A DNA stretch of 64,000 bases, taken from assembly GCA_021397835.1 (NCBI GenBank), contig JAJFZO010000645.1:124001-188000 (forward strand), given 5' to 3'. Positions within the stretch are counted from its first letter, which is position 1; each line of letters starts with the position of its first letter. The notes under the pieces were generated by a model that saw only the letters and a list, made by a program, of their open reading frames with translations, had not been told where the DNA came from and ran no database searches. Shown here in pieces: positions 33,152 through 45,990 of the stretch. The stretch is from Moringa oleifera. Taxonomy: Eukaryota; Streptophyta; Magnoliopsida; Brassicales; Moringaceae. A program made the translations under genes and the position numbers.

Positions 33152-35697
33152 TTGTTGTTGCTCAGTCCCAAACAGCTTAATTCAATATAAACTGACAATG
33201 CCTATTATAAAGTGAATTATCGATCCATTCTGGTAGGCATATTGAAAGGGACAAAGCAGTTGAAGATTTTGAGGACAGTTGTTAAGGAAATTGTCGGGGA
33301 GGAGAGCTTGTTATCGCTGTGGACCATATCTCTACGTTAAATTTAATAATAAGAGGGCAGAGGCAGTTTGCATCTCGTGAACCCATGGCAAGACCGGGCC
33401 AAGAAGATGATGTTATCCTTCACCAATCTGCCAGCAGACGCTTCTAGTCTTTTTCGCTTCACGGGCTGCTCCTGTCTCCTTACCTTACTTCCAACAACAT
33501 AACCCCTTAGCCAACCCAACACTGTTCGGTTCTCCTGTCCAATTCATCTTTCATTTCATTACCAGACAAACCAAATAATGCAACATCAAGCTTGAGTTGG
33601 CAAAGACAATATTGGCTTCTCCTTCTCCGTGGTCAAATCAGCGTCCAGTGATCTCGTCACGAGAAAAATATTCTCTTGAAGCTTCACAAATCAAGTGGTT
33701 AGCATTTGCACATAATCTACTTATTGTCTTTTTAATTATGCACCCTATCAATTATTTGCTTTCTTCTATAGGCATAATGCAATATTTATTTAATTAACTA
33801 AAGCATGTTATTCCCCACTTCTAGGTGTAAGGTAAATTAATTTGTTTTAAGTAGCCAAGACCACTACTAGGGTTGCTTCCGGGGCATATTTTATATGGGA
33901 TTAAGTTTGATCGGTGGCTTTACATCGCCTATATAATTGTGGTCTTAAATTTAAAGATTAACTTAATCAAAATGAGTTTTTTAATCCAATTGTTGTCATT
34001 ATTTTGTGTCAAGTGGTCAATCCTGTTCAACAAGTGATTAAGTGTGCAATCGACATCGTTGTCTCGTGTTCAAATAACTTTTTACTTTAAAATAAAATTT
34101 TTTATTTTGAAAAAATAAATGTTTTTAAAATAAAAAACATAATAAGTGAGACAAACTCGCCTGATGAATTACTTCACATGTCACTTGAGCTTTAAATCTC
34201 ATACTGAATAATATAAATTATTAAATTTTTTATATTACTGCATGCTAAAAAATGATTTACAAATTTTTTATTAATCTAAATTATTTATTGAGTTTTTAAA
34301 TAAAATAAATAGTTGAGATATATTTAATTTATTTTTTATTTTTTTACTTTAACATTGTCAATTATAAACATATTATTTTATTTTACAAAAATATCACCAT
34401 AGTTCAAATCAATAAAAGATTTGAATCTTTGTTTCAAATTATATTTGTTATTGAGACGAGACTTGTCCATAATAATTCATAGTAATAATTAATTAGTATA
34501 TATTAATTAAAATAGTATAATAAGATCATTTTTGTGTTTTGGTTGGTCAAGGGAACCATGAAGAGACAAGAAAGCATGTTTAAAGCAAAAGGCAACTCCG
34601 TTCATATCTCGACACACATTTTTTTAATGAAGAAAAAAGGTGAAATGAGAAACATGCAACCATAATGATTCAATGAATGTCTATAATGCAAATCCTGAAA
34701 TTAAATCAAATCTTGATAGTACAATTACGTGTATGATCCTAGCAACTACTTGTGGCCAGAAATGATAGCTCAGAATCATCGTGATCTAGGGAAATTTTAA
34801 CGGTATCACTAATAATCACTAGTTCACATAATTAAGTCACATGAGAATGACTGATCCTTGTTTAACACAATTGGGTAACATTCCTATGATAAGTATTGAT
34901 CATGCCTCTTGTTTTAGGGTTCAAAATTATTAAGTCGATCTTATTACTTTGGTCAGTATATGATGCAAATATATATATAGATATATTATCAATATGGTAA
35001 ATCATTAAAAAATTATTTTTTAATGATAAAATTAAATGTCTTGTATGAAAATAATGCTTTGAAATTAATGTGTTAAACAAATCAATAGTGACAAAAAAGA
35101 TTTCATGATTTACATTTATCCAAAATTTCAAATGACATGTATTAAAGGTTCTAGTGAGAAGTAAGGTGAAAATGAATCTCAAATGATTATGTGCCAAAAA
35201 AGAAATGACAAATTTAAGCATTGTAAGTACCGCATGCATGCTATGATCAAATCTCATAGGAATAATATTTCTACATACTATCCACACTTTCTTTGAATTA
35301 TTTGGTGTAATTAATTAATCATTGAATTTATTCTTTGCAACTAACCGGACCGACTTTTAATTATATCAATCTATGTACCTTAATTAATCCACATTTCGTG
35401 AACTTTAATATACTAAAAATGCAACAAATAATTAAATTTGGAAACATAACATTAACTCAGTAAACTTGGTTACGATTACTTAAGTACAAGAAATAATGGT
35501 AAAAGACACCTACTGGCTCCAGCTGACATTCTTTTGGGCTTAGTTCCGTGACTGAAGGGGACCAAAACTACCACACCCAAGTTCCCACAACACAACTACC
35601 CTTTTCTCAGTAAAGAAAAAACAACAGAGAGACGCAAATATACACAAACGCAGATCACTCTGAGATACAGAAGAAAAATATTAAGGGATTCACACTA
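33152..35697. other. Intergenic region between tRNA-Val and the PMEI-like gene
   Basis: No convincing gene. A GC-balanced stretch at about 33400-33700 (near an open frame of 66 codons) is not recognisable as protein. The remainder is AT-rich. The last 200 bases are probably the 3' UTR of the antisense PMEI-like gene. A long antisense frame at 34862-35287 (141 codons) is Ile/Phe/His/Asn-rich, consistent with chance in AT-rich DNA. Confidence 0.45.
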
Positions 35698-36321
35698 TTA
35701 ACGCATTCCCTTCTCAGCGCAACTGTTAACCAACGCCAGCGCATTGCTCGTGAACTTCTTCACGTGCGCCACTCCGTCGCACACCTTCTGCTTCACGGGT
35801 CCGTCGCTCACGTCCTGGAACCCGTCCGTACACGTCTCCTCGTCCGTCAGGGCGGCGCTCATCCACGTCTGTACGTTGCTCATCTGGAACCTGAAAGACT
35901 CGGACCCCGCCGCCACCAGCTGCCGCATCTGTTTCAGAGACCCACGCATCTCGTCCACAGCGTCGTCCAAGTTGGAGAAGCAGTCGTGGAGAGCTGCCAC
36001 GGCTCGGGGTTCGGCGCTGTAGTCGGCTTGGCGGGAGATGTTAGCCACGTAGGAGGCGATTTGCCGGGCTCTCGAGAGGCTGACGCCAATGGCCACTCGG
36101 GCGAGCCGAGTCGGGTCCTGCTGCACCGCGTTTGCGTAGCCGGCAAGCGAGGTGTAGCAGAGCTCAGGGTACAAAGTAGCGCCGCAGCTAGAACGGATGA
36201 AATCCGAGCCATTGTTTTCCCCCGTGTTGTCAGGAAAACCAACGGCGGGTGTGGGTTGGAGGCAAAAGAAGAAGGTGACAAAGAGGAAGAGGAGGTCGAG
36301 AAGACCACTCTGAGTTTTCAT
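35698..36321 (-). CDS. Pectin methylesterase inhibitor / invertase inhibitor-like protein, secreted
   Basis: A single-exon gene of 207 aa. A hydrophobic signal peptide covers residues about 1-27 (LLDLLFLFVTFFFCLQ). The mature part has the PMEI-domain pattern: FIRSSCGATLYPELCYTSL near the start with Cys46 and Cys55, then ALHDCFSNLDDAVDEM with Cys114, and the AALTDEETCTDGF block with Cys164. These are the four cysteines that form the two family disulfides; Cys181 and Cys201 are extra. Family members inhibit pectin methylesterases or vacuolar/cell-wall invertases by one-to-one binding in the apoplast. The sequence does not decide which, although the DEETCTDGF block is typical of PMEIs and '21 kDa'-type proteins. 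Coding DNA is GC-rich against AT-rich flanks. Lack of introns is normal for the family. Neighbours give no functional clue. Confidence 0.93.
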   Translation of the reverse strand: MKTQSGLLDLLFLFVTFFFCLQPTPAVGFPDNTGENNGSDFIRSSCGATLYPELCYTSLAGYANAVQQDPTRLARVAIGVSLSRARQIASYVANISRQADYSAEPRAVAALHDCFSNLDDAVDEMRGSLKQMRQLVAAGSESFRFQMSNVQTWMSAALTDEETCTDGFQDVSDGPVKQKVCDGVAHVKKFTSNALALVNSCAEKGMR

Positions 36322-39300
36322 GGTTACTGTTCTCTACTTCCGGTCGGGAAACAGAGGAACTATTGTTTTCTCCGTGGGATTAGCGTTCCAGTTGATACCG
36401 AGGTTTAAGTAGGCTCAGGTGTCAATTGCAAATACTATACTAGACACACTCGTTCCAAGAAATAACAAGAATGCCATTTAGCATCCTTCTTAAATTAAAA
36501 AGTGTGGGCCAGAAATACTGATTTTGTGTGAAGGAATCTTGCCGGAAATGGGGCGGCCCTTTATGCAAAACGACTCCGTGGCGTCTCTCCCTCTCTATTA
36601 TAAATTTATGTTTATATTTATAATCAAATCATCCCAAACTTAGATTATTGAAGACAAGACAAAACTAATCTTAATCGCAGCAAATAAACGTCCAAATTCT
36701 TTTATAAAATTGTCAAATTAAAATTGGATAAATAAATAGAAGTGATATATTAGTGAAATTAAGATTAAGGAATTAATTTGAATTGGCCATCCAATTGTGA
36801 TCTTGTTCATGTGTCAAATTGATTCGTGGTTGATATGATTGAATCAGCAGCCTATAATATGAGGAAGAAGAACGTTTCTTAAAGAATCAAAACTCTTGAT
36901 ACTTTTAGGTTACTTGAGTGGCTTAAATTATTAATTAGTCAGCAATGTTAATAAAAATTGGTATTATGAATTATCATGATATATTGCATAATTAATTAAT
37001 TTATATTTTTTGAATACCAAAAATCAATGATTTATGATAAGGGTATTCCTAAAATATTTATATGATTAATTCTTATTTAAAATGAAACCGTAAAATCCAG
37101 ACAACATTGTACGTTGATTTTGACATAATTGAAACAATTTTTGGAGCACAAGTCATCTAGCCGACAGGAAGAAGATGGGGCAGCCTTATCCGAGGTTTGA
37201 GTAAGGATGGAACTCTTTATGTCCAATAATAAACTTATCTGCTGTTTTCTGATTTTTGAGTTTCTGTGAATGCAAATGTGTGCCGATGTCCAATGATATC
37301 AGAGCATTTATTTTTGTGGATAAGCTGAAAGACATGTAAAATGCTAGTGGCCATTTGGCAAAATTCTGAAGATTTGATTGATCTTTTATAATATTGATTT
37401 GAATAAATTTTATTGTAGAAAAATTGGTTATCAATTTAATTTATAAATTAAGGTTTTAAGGCCTATTAAGTTAACAAGTCGATGAGAAAACAACGAAGTT
37501 TAAGTTGTCATAATAATTCAAGAAAGAGAACCAAAAGCTTATAGCTCATTCACTCTTCTGAGCTGATGAAACTTGTTACATAGACCACGTTAGTCTTCAC
37601 GTGGCTTATCCGATTGTCTTTTAGGACCTTTAGGAGTTCATGGCCATGCTATATAATGATGAATTGCTAGTCTACATCGGAAAGAAATGGACAACAAAGA
37701 TAATTGTAAGAGCATTAATATGTGATAATTGTAAGAAAAATTAAAATCATTTACAAATTTTTAAAATATTATAACATATAATAATTTCATAAATTAAATA
37801 ATTAAAATTTATGTTTATATTTTTATAATATCATTGTAAATATTTTATAAAAAATTCAAAGCAACTTTAAATTAATACAAATTTTTATCCAAATAAAATA
37901 CAGACAATTTGCACTTCTTTTTGGAATGGCGGCTAGTAATTTACATGAAACAAGGGGGCACTTAATAAAGTCAAATCGAAAAAACAAAAAATAAAATAAA
38001 ATACTGAAAGATAAATTATAAAGCATGGTGGGGAGGGGCGTGGCGTGTGGCCACTCATCTCAAATTGCGGCTGCCTGGCAGGCAGTGGAGAGAATGATTA
38101 GGCTAACCGGCCGTGATTTGGGTTCACGAAAGTGGGCCTGGTGGGCCGATGGGACCCACCATTCTGTTATGGTGTATTGCCTGCCACTTCCTGTATTGGG
38201 GCACTACCTAGCCGACCACATTTGCCATGATCGACCGTTTAAGTTGTTAGTTAGGACCTGGAAAGTTCAAAGTTGAACCTTTTTTTCTTTTTTTTTTTTA
38301 AATTTTTTTATTGTTCTTTTTGGCATTAATGAGTCCAATGTGGCCACAACGGTGAAGGCGTGCGACGTCGCTGCAGCTTTTGCCCTCCACCATCTTCTTT
38401 TCTTTATTTGCTTTCGCACCTAAGTATCCTTGCAGAACTGCACCCGCATGTTCACAGATGAATGAACTTGCACAACTTAAACAGCCAAACCGACTAAGCT
38501 AGCAGCTGATTATTCTAAAACCCATGGGCCATGGATGTTCACTTTCATCTCATTTTTATATCGGTTACGAATTTATCCACGAGACATAATATAATTTTTC
38601 AATATATTAATAAACTGAGAACACATTATTTTGAGTCTTTTATCCTTTTTAAAAAATTTAAAGGGTTGCTTGATGAGATAATTAACCGTAATTTGAACAC
38701 TTTAGCTAAAGGAATGTGCATACAGACGCCATTGGGTTGCGATATGAAATTAGGGTTTCATTAAAGTTGCTGATGATGATAAGCCAGAAGCAAAAGCTAA
38801 GGGTGTAGAAATGGCCCACCACATTTGGACATCATTAGGCGAATTAGACTCCGTGAATGGGGGTGAGATGTCTAAACCTGGGCAGCATTTAATCATAAAT
38901 GTTGTTGTTGCTTTGCTTGTTTCTCATCATAATTTCAGGTTTTGGATTGATTTGACACATTAATTTTTTTCAAACATTTGGGGTTTTCTTTGTCAAACTA
39001 TGTAGTACGCTTTTTCTAATCAAAGTTGTTTATTAACATGTGATTAGGTTTGAATTGCATGGGGTGTCTGACTTAATTTCTTCCGAGATATCCGATGCTT
39101 TGAAACCAAAAGTAAAAGCATTCCATAGTGTTATCAGTAGAATTTGAAACCAATTTGTAACTTTATCTTTATTTTTGGCTTTAATCACATTGAGTTTTTT
39201 TTTTTAAATATTTATCTCCGGTTATTTCACGAAAACTTCATTAAAAATAATATGAGGCAATAATATTAGAATCTTATATTAACTGTGATAAATCAAGATT

Positions 39301-40306
39301 CACTTAGATCAATCCTTCTTTAACAAGTAGATTTTACTAAGATGAATTAGGTCTAATATCCTCTCTAATATGATATATTTCATAATGTTGGATTCTTTAA
39401 TATCGATTTGCCCACAATTATATGACATATGCTCGATGCAGTGCTCCGAGAAAATGTGCCAAAAATTAATATAATAAAATATTAAAATTTTTATTTTTTA
39501 AAAAAAATATATATGAATTAATCAATTATTATCATTGATTTAAGCATCTCAAAATCTCAAGAAGATATCTGAACTTTTAATTTGATTTCACTGTAAATCT
39601 TTATAAATCCAATCAATCAAATCATTTTGATACCTTTATTAAAGTTTGACAAAAAAAAAAAAAAAACTAAAACATGTAGGACGGCTATTGACTTGAAAAA
39701 TTAGAAGATTATATTCTCTGTGAGTTTGTTAAATAACAATACCAAAAGGCAAAAAAGCAAAAGTAGTTTGCATGCCAAATAATAGAATAGGTCAAAACTA
39801 TAGTAATATTTGTTGTAGAGGGAAACCTATCCATTCTTTCCATTTTCCTTTTGTTTCTCTTCAAACAAGAAAAAGTGTGTTCTAATACTTTTTATAGATT
39901 GCAATTTGTCTATGTTTCTTTGGATGATTTTGCTTTACTTATCAACTCCTATAGTTTCCCCTTTTATGTGCACATGAAAATGTTGCATTGATTGCGGTGG
40001 CCTAAGTCATTTGATAAAACATGCTTTCCTATTGTTCTTAATTTGACCATCTTCAATCATTTGAATTTGGGTTTTCATACTCCAAAGAGATATATCTACA
40101 TGAATATATGAGAGGAATTTTCTAGTGGATTTTCAATACATTGACATCAATGGTTACGTAAGGTTCAAGTCCGCATTAAGTAAATATTATAAATCTTAAA
40201 GTAATTTTATTTGTGTAATTTTAAATTTAATGATATTTATTATAAAAATTTAATCTTAAATTAATAATATTTATATATAAATAAGTTTTAAATCTTAATC
40301 TAGTTA
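36322..40306. other. Intergenic region upstream of the PMEI-like gene
   Basis: The first few hundred bases hold the promoter and leader of the antisense PMEI-like gene; no certain TATA box was seen. The rest is AT-rich and gene-poor. A balanced-composition island at about 38020-38480 includes an 83-codon frame rich in Trp and His that I cannot assign. No RNA gene is seen. Confidence 0.45.
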
Positions 40307-40315
40307 TAATCTTTT

Positions 40316-40810
40316 AGGTAGATATCATTCAAAATCTTGAGTTTTATCCTTTCTCCTTAATTAAACCCTAACTTTCTAAATATATCCAAAGAGACTGATT
40401 TATTGATTTTATTCAAATTAGACTTTAGCTCAAAACAATTATAAATTTTAATAGTATATTTTTATATTTATTTCAATTTTATCTTTCAAATTTAAAATTT
40501 TTTCAACTAATCAGTTATTTTTTATGATTTTTTTAAATTTAATAGTATAATTTTTATAAAAATATATTTTTAGTGTTTAATAAATTTTGAGCTTTGTTAT
40601 AATGATAGCTTGAATATTTTGTTACATATATGAAAAATTACAAGTCAAAATTTATTGTAAAATATCTCTAATTTGAATATCTTTAATATTTAAATTTTTT
40701 AATTTAAACAAACTTGAAATGTTAAGGTTTATTTGGATACATTTTAAAAGTAAACTGTTTGATTAGAGAGAAAGAGAATAATAACCGAAAGTTTAAAATG
40801 ATATTTACCT
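40316..40810. repeat. Long-TIR MITE copy 1 (Mutator-like), with 9-bp target-site duplication
   Basis: A 495-base element without coding capacity. Its ends are long imperfect inverted repeats of about 80 bases: AGGTAGATATCATTCAAAAT at the left, and the complement of AGGTAAATATCATTTTAAAC at the right. The perfect direct repeat TAATCTTTT flanks it at 40307-40315 and 40811-40819. A 9-bp duplication plus long TIRs is the Mutator-superfamily pattern, so this is probably a non-autonomous MULE-derived MITE. Internal sequence is shared, in inverse orientation, with the copy at 43388-43929. Confidence 0.85.
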
Positions 40811-40871
40811 TAATCTTTTTCTTTTAAAAAAGAAGAATTTTGACTCCGTCAAGGTTTGATTAATTTTTTCA

Positions 40872-41405
40872 AGATAAGTGGCATTTAATTAAACCTTGAG
40901 TTTTATTCTTCTTCTTCAATCAAATCTTAATTTTTTAATACGTATATATTTAAACAAATCTTAGTCTGTTGATTTTGCTTGAATTAGATCTTGATAACAT
41001 TATTGTGAAAAATTAATTGCTATTTTTATTATTAAAATGTCTAAAATATTACTCGAATAGATTCTATACTTAATTTTGATTTTATCTCTCAAATTTGAAT
41101 AAATTTTGACAAATGAGTTATTTTTGTAAATTTTTAAATTTTTTACTAGTATAGTTTTTTAAAAAATATTTTTAAATAACAAAAATTTTTAAAATTTATT
41201 TTTGATAGTAATTTGAGTATATATGTAAAAAAAAATTAAGTCGGAATTAATTATAATAGATCTTCAATTTAAATATTTTTAATTTTTTTGATAAGGTTGA
41301 ATTTAATTCAAATTGATAGATTATGATTTATTTAAAGACATTTTAAAAGTTGAAATTTGATTTAATAAAGAGAATGAAACTCAAAATTTTAAATGATCTT
41401 TATTT
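40872..41405. repeat. Long-TIR MITE copy 2 (same family as copy 1)
   Basis: About 534 bases in the same orientation as copy 1, starting 61 bases after it. Ends AGATAAGTGGCATTT and AAATGATCTTTATTT align with the family termini. The internal order matches copy 1: a TCAATCAAATCTTAA block, then an ATTTTATCTCTCAAATTTGAAT block, then a TGATTTATTTAAAGACATTT block. No matching target-site duplication is visible, so it is older or its ends are altered. Confidence 0.75.
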
Positions 41406-43378
41406 TTTAATATCATATATTTTATATTTTTATGTATAAATAATTTAAAAAACATAAAAACTATGGATATCCATTTCAGAAAAAAAAACTATGGATATTT
41501 GGTGTTTTTATTAGAAACAAAAAAAAATTAAATTACATTAAATTAAATTATTTAATATATAGAAATGATTTTTTGATGTAACAATAAAATAGGAAAATAT
41601 AAACAGCAAATGGAAATCCACATGATTTATTTTCATAAAGCATGTGGACTGTGCAATATTTATGAATTTAGGATCAGATGGACCAGATTTGATGGGGAAG
41701 GCCCAATATTGTAGGTTGGGCCACATGAATCAGACATTTTACTAATTAGTATTCTTTGATTTCTTAGAACCACAAAAGATGAAACCCAATCAATTGATCA
41801 ATTAATTATGGGATTAATATAATTCCACTAATTAATTCAGTCAAAGTTTTAAAACACTCACTTATCAAATTATACAAGTAACAATTTTTATAATATTCTA
41901 ACTTCTGAAATTTGAAAGTCAGATATTTAGCAAAATTTTTTATTTTTTTAAATTCATTAACGTATTATTTTAATATTTATCTTAAGATATATTTTTTAAA
42001 AAATAATAAGCTTTAACTAAAACACCTGATTTTCTTTTGTTTAAATGAGATCTTAACCAAAAAAAATTGCTTATCTAAATTTTGATATAATTTAAATTAA
42101 ACTTCAATATTTTGTTTAAGTATTCAAACACATTCAGCATTTCAAAAAAAAAAAAAATCAAATCTCAAAAAATCATGTAAATTATATGGGTTAATTACAT
42201 TAATGAGATGTATATTTTATTTATAGTTTCAAATTGAAACTTATAAAAATAGTAGCATCTATTGGAAACACTATCAAAATATGTTAATAATTTTGCATAC
42301 ACACATAATATGTATATAACCTTTACTTATATAATTATCCAAATACTTTTTTAAGACACTATCAAAATTAAAAAAAAAAAAATTCCCATCAATGTTAGTA
42401 AGAATATATAAAATATAAATTTAAATAAAAATTTTACTTATTTTAATAGTATTTAAAAAAGTATTAAGATAATTGCCTAGATAAAAATCATATTCACGTT
42501 TGATAAATGCATAAAACTATCAATATTAGCACAAATTATATAGGAAAGTCTCACATTGAGAACACAATAAAAATATTAATATTAAATAAATATAATTTTT
42601 TTTTGTAAATCTCAATTTGAGACTATAAATAAAAAAATAGATTTTTTAATGTAATATATATATAGAGAGAGAGAATTTTAAATTAGAAGATCCATGATCA
42701 TTGCAAAGATTCAAGATCAGATTTTAATTATATTAATTCATCCCTATTTCAAAGTGGTCAAATATAAATAATAATTCAAAAAAAAAAAAAGAGCAGTAAC
42801 AAAAATAATGATGGCATGTAGCCAACAATAGATGGGAGTATAATGTGCCAAGGAGGGCAAATAAGTGACGTTTTAGTATGGCATAATGATATTTAAATTT
42901 TTTTAAAAAATAAAGCACTTCATCACAAATTTTAGTAAAATGGATAATACCAATTATTATTTTATAAACTTCCTATAATACTACATATATGGAATTACAA
43001 AATGTTGGAATAGCTACCAAAAAAAAAAAAAAGGAAATATAGAATGACTTTGGTTCTCTTTTTAAAAGGAGCAAGCTTGGCCAAATCTTAACCATCAATG
43101 AAGTTAGAATTAATAGACAAGAATATGGTTTGGTCATGTGACGCTTGTTAGGATTTTACATTAATTAAATATGAAAATAATTGATGATTTAATAATTTTT
43201 TACTAATTGTTTGAGTACAAATTATTTAAAAATTTTAAAAATATTTTATCTTTTTAAATAAATCCTCAAATACTCAAACAAAAGTTTGATTGATGGAATC
43301 TCATTAAATCAATTGTTTAGATTATATTAAAATTGGACATTAGTGTAAGGGGTATTTTTGGTAATTTTAGTATGATAT
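41406..43378. other. AT-rich intergenic region between MITE copies
   Basis: No gene is recognised. Mostly AT-rich with A-runs. A slightly more balanced piece at 41600-41730 carries an open frame of 62 codons of no recognisable family. Confidence 0.45.
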
Positions 43379-43387
43379 TTTTCTTTT

Positions 43388-43929
43388 GGGTAAATGTTAT
43401 TTAAAACCTTAAATTTTACCCTCTCTCTCCAATCAAATCTTTACTTTTAAAAAGTATCCAAACAAGCCTTAGTATTTTAATTTTGTTAAAATTGAACCTC
43501 GTTGAAAAATTTAAATATTAAAAATATTCAAATTAGAGAGATTTTACAACGAATTTTGACTTATAATTTTTTATGGATGTAATAAAATATTTAAGCTATC
43601 ATTATAAAAAAATTCAAAAATTTTTAAGTACTAAAAATATTTTTCTTAAAAAATATACCATTAAAAATTTAAAAAATTCATAAAAAATAGTGAATTAGTT
43701 AAAAAAATTTTCAAATTTGAGGAATAACATTAAAATAAAGTGTCAAATCTATTTGATAAGTTTTTAGTCATTTTTGACAAGGAAAAACTTATTAATTTTT
43801 TATAATTATTTTGAGTCAGGTTTAATTTGGAAAAAATCAATAAATTATGGTCTTTTTGGATACATTTTGAAAGTCAATGTTTGATTGGAGAGAGAGTGTT
43901 AAACTCAAGATTTTAAATGATATTTACCC
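43388..43929. repeat. Long-TIR MITE copy 3 (inverse orientation), with 9-bp target-site duplication
   Basis: A 542-base element. The left end GGGTAAATGTTATTTAAAAC and the right end, whose complement starts GGGTAAATATCATTTAAAAT, pair over about 80 bases, including CTCTCTCTCCAATCAAA. It is flanked by TTTTCTTTT at 43379-43387 and again at 43930-43938, a perfect 9-bp duplication. Internal sequence is the reverse complement of copies 1 and 2. The longer and cleaner TIR match suggests this is the youngest of the three copies here. Confidence 0.87.
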
Positions 43930-43938
43930 TTTTCTTTT

Positions 43939-45918
43939 TCATGTTGCAATTAATTTTTAAGAAATACAAAAGCTCAAAATGTGAAAGAGAAACTTTAAAT
44001 TCAAGATTTGTTCTTTTTTAAAACTTTTAATTTCAAAATAGATTTAAAAACTATAATGCAATCAAATTAAATTTGTCCCTTAATAATAATTTTATCAAAA
44101 GAAAAGAAACATCTAACTTTAGACAGAAAAAGTTACCATTGGGAATATAAATTTGTTGAAACTCCAATTTTTGGTTAAATAAATGTTTAAAGACTGAAAT
44201 ACCTTCAATTTGATGCTTGATTTGTGGACAATTATTTCAGTCAATAACAAAAATGAGTTCATTTTATTTTATAAAATACTTTTTTGCCCTTATTTAATTT
44301 CTAAATTGAGTTAACATAATTTAAATTTGATAAACAAAAAATCTAATTTGACTAGAATAAAGTGATCAAAATTTATTTAAGCACATTTTAAAATTCATAT
44401 TATTTGAAAAAAAAAGATCATTCCTCCAAGTTTTGATTTTAAAGATCGAATTCCATCTATTAAATTTGTAATACACCAAATTTGTGATGAAATATTGCAA
44501 TCAATAAGCCCTTAATTTCATTTTATTTATTATTATTATTTATTTATCACAGAGATTTTGAGGTTTTAAATAAAAAAAAAAACTGCTGAAAAATGATGCA
44601 TGAAGAGATGAGATTCCCTGAAACTCCCTATTTATGTTGCCACTTTGCCAGCTAAGCTCTACCGTCTAGCCCAATAATTCAGACGCCTTGCCTTTTTCCA
44701 TAATCTCGTGATCTCTTCTGCCACCAAGCATAAGCTTAAGCTTGAGCTTAACAGTACCACACTGTTACTGTTACTTTCCCTTCCTTAATGTTCCGCTTGT
44801 GAATCAAAGTTTTCGCCAAAAGATAATCTCAATCATACAACTCATCAAACTTCGTGCCATTTAATTCAACAAAGCCCCAATCAACTCGTCCCTTTATCAT
44901 CCAATTTTTTTAGTTATTAAATATTAATAAAAATTAAAATTTTTTATTTAATTTAAGTTATATTAACTTTTTTTAAAAATTATAATAAATCAAAATCTTA
45001 ATTGCTTTGAGTTGATATTGAGTTTTTTATTAAAGTATTAAAAAAATATTTTAATAATTTAATACATTAATAAAATAAAAAATTAAAAAATTAAAATTTT
45101 AGTCATTATATTACTATATATAATCATTTTATCTAAACATCATAGTTCAAATTAACAAAAGATTTAAATTTTTTTATTACATAAAAATTTAATAAATTTA
45201 ATAATTTAAAATTTTAATTAATATTATAAATTATTAAAATATTCTTACAATCCTTTATTGAAAAAATTTTTACACAAAATTTAGATCAACATAAAATTTT
45301 GATTCCTTTAATAAATATTTCATAAACTTTGCAGTTCGTTCTTCTCTAATCTTTTTTTAATCTTGAAAGTAAAAATTAAATAAAAAATTACAATCTGGGC
45401 GTTATGGGACGACTTAATGACGATATGGCTCAAAAATGTTGATTTTTCCCTAAAAAGTAAAAAGACAAAAAAGAAGGGGCGGGTCCACTGATCTAACGGT
45501 AGAGATGATGGTTTCCCACTCAAATCATGATGATCATCATCAGTTCATAAGATATCTAAACTGCATAGTGATACCCCAAAGGGGTCCCGCACCCCCTCTC
45601 CATCCACGTGTCCACCATCAATAGAACGGTGGGCTGCCCCATGACCCTCATCATTCCTCGGTTTGACTCCTTGCCGCTACTGCTAGTATGTCCCACCCAC
45701 CACATTAATTGTAACATAAGGAACCCACCTCCACCAAAACCGAACATCCGGGTCGACCCGACCCAATGGCAGTGGAAACCCGGTCGAGGCGCTTCCCTTC
45801 TCGAAATTCCAGCTCCCCCCTTCCCCTCTATCTCTCGACTGGAAATTCCTCCAGTAACGTGCTTCCACGTGGAGCTACCCTATAGGTTGAAACTCTGGAA
45901 TCCAATGTCACTTTTGAG
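43939..45918. other. Intergenic region and upstream DNA of the GH9 gene
   Basis: AT-rich to about 45400. Around 44340-44460 a short segment resembles the right half of the MITE family (TTATTTAAGCACATTTTAAA) and may be a fragment. From 45400 the composition becomes balanced; this should contain the GH9 promoter. No gene is recognised in it; open frames on both strands at 45556-45990 do not resemble proteins. Confidence 0.45.
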
Positions 45919-45925
45919 TATAAAG
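45919..45925 (+). promoter_or_regulatory. Probable TATA box of the GH9 gene
   Basis: A TATAAAG box 66 bases before the GH9 start codon would put transcription start near 45950 and give a short leader of about 40 bases. Motif and spacing only. Confidence 0.5.
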
Positions 45926-45990
45926 AGCCACATCGGTTGTACCTTCCCCTTCGCACCACCCTCACGCCGCGCACCTCGTTAACAGAAAAT

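Noticed and set aside
33010..33198. 62-codon minus-strand open frame
   Set aside because: It runs through the tRNA-Val gene on the same strand; the apparent protein is the translated tRNA.
34862..35287. 141-codon minus-strand frame as a gene
   Set aside because: Very rich in Ile, Phe, Asn and His, as expected from chance in AT-rich DNA, with no motif, splice or promoter support.
35764..36408. 214-codon open frame on the plus strand, longer than the real gene on the other strand
   Set aside because: It is the antisense shadow of the PMEI-like gene: GC-rich codon bias keeps the opposite strand open. It is rich in His, Arg, Val and Leu with no family pattern, whereas the minus strand has a signal peptide and the four PMEI cysteines.
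45556..45982. Open frames of 61-124 codons on both strands upstream of the GH9 start
   Set aside because: They lie in the GH9 promoter and leader, have unrelated composition and no family match; the TATA box and the GH9 start explain the region.
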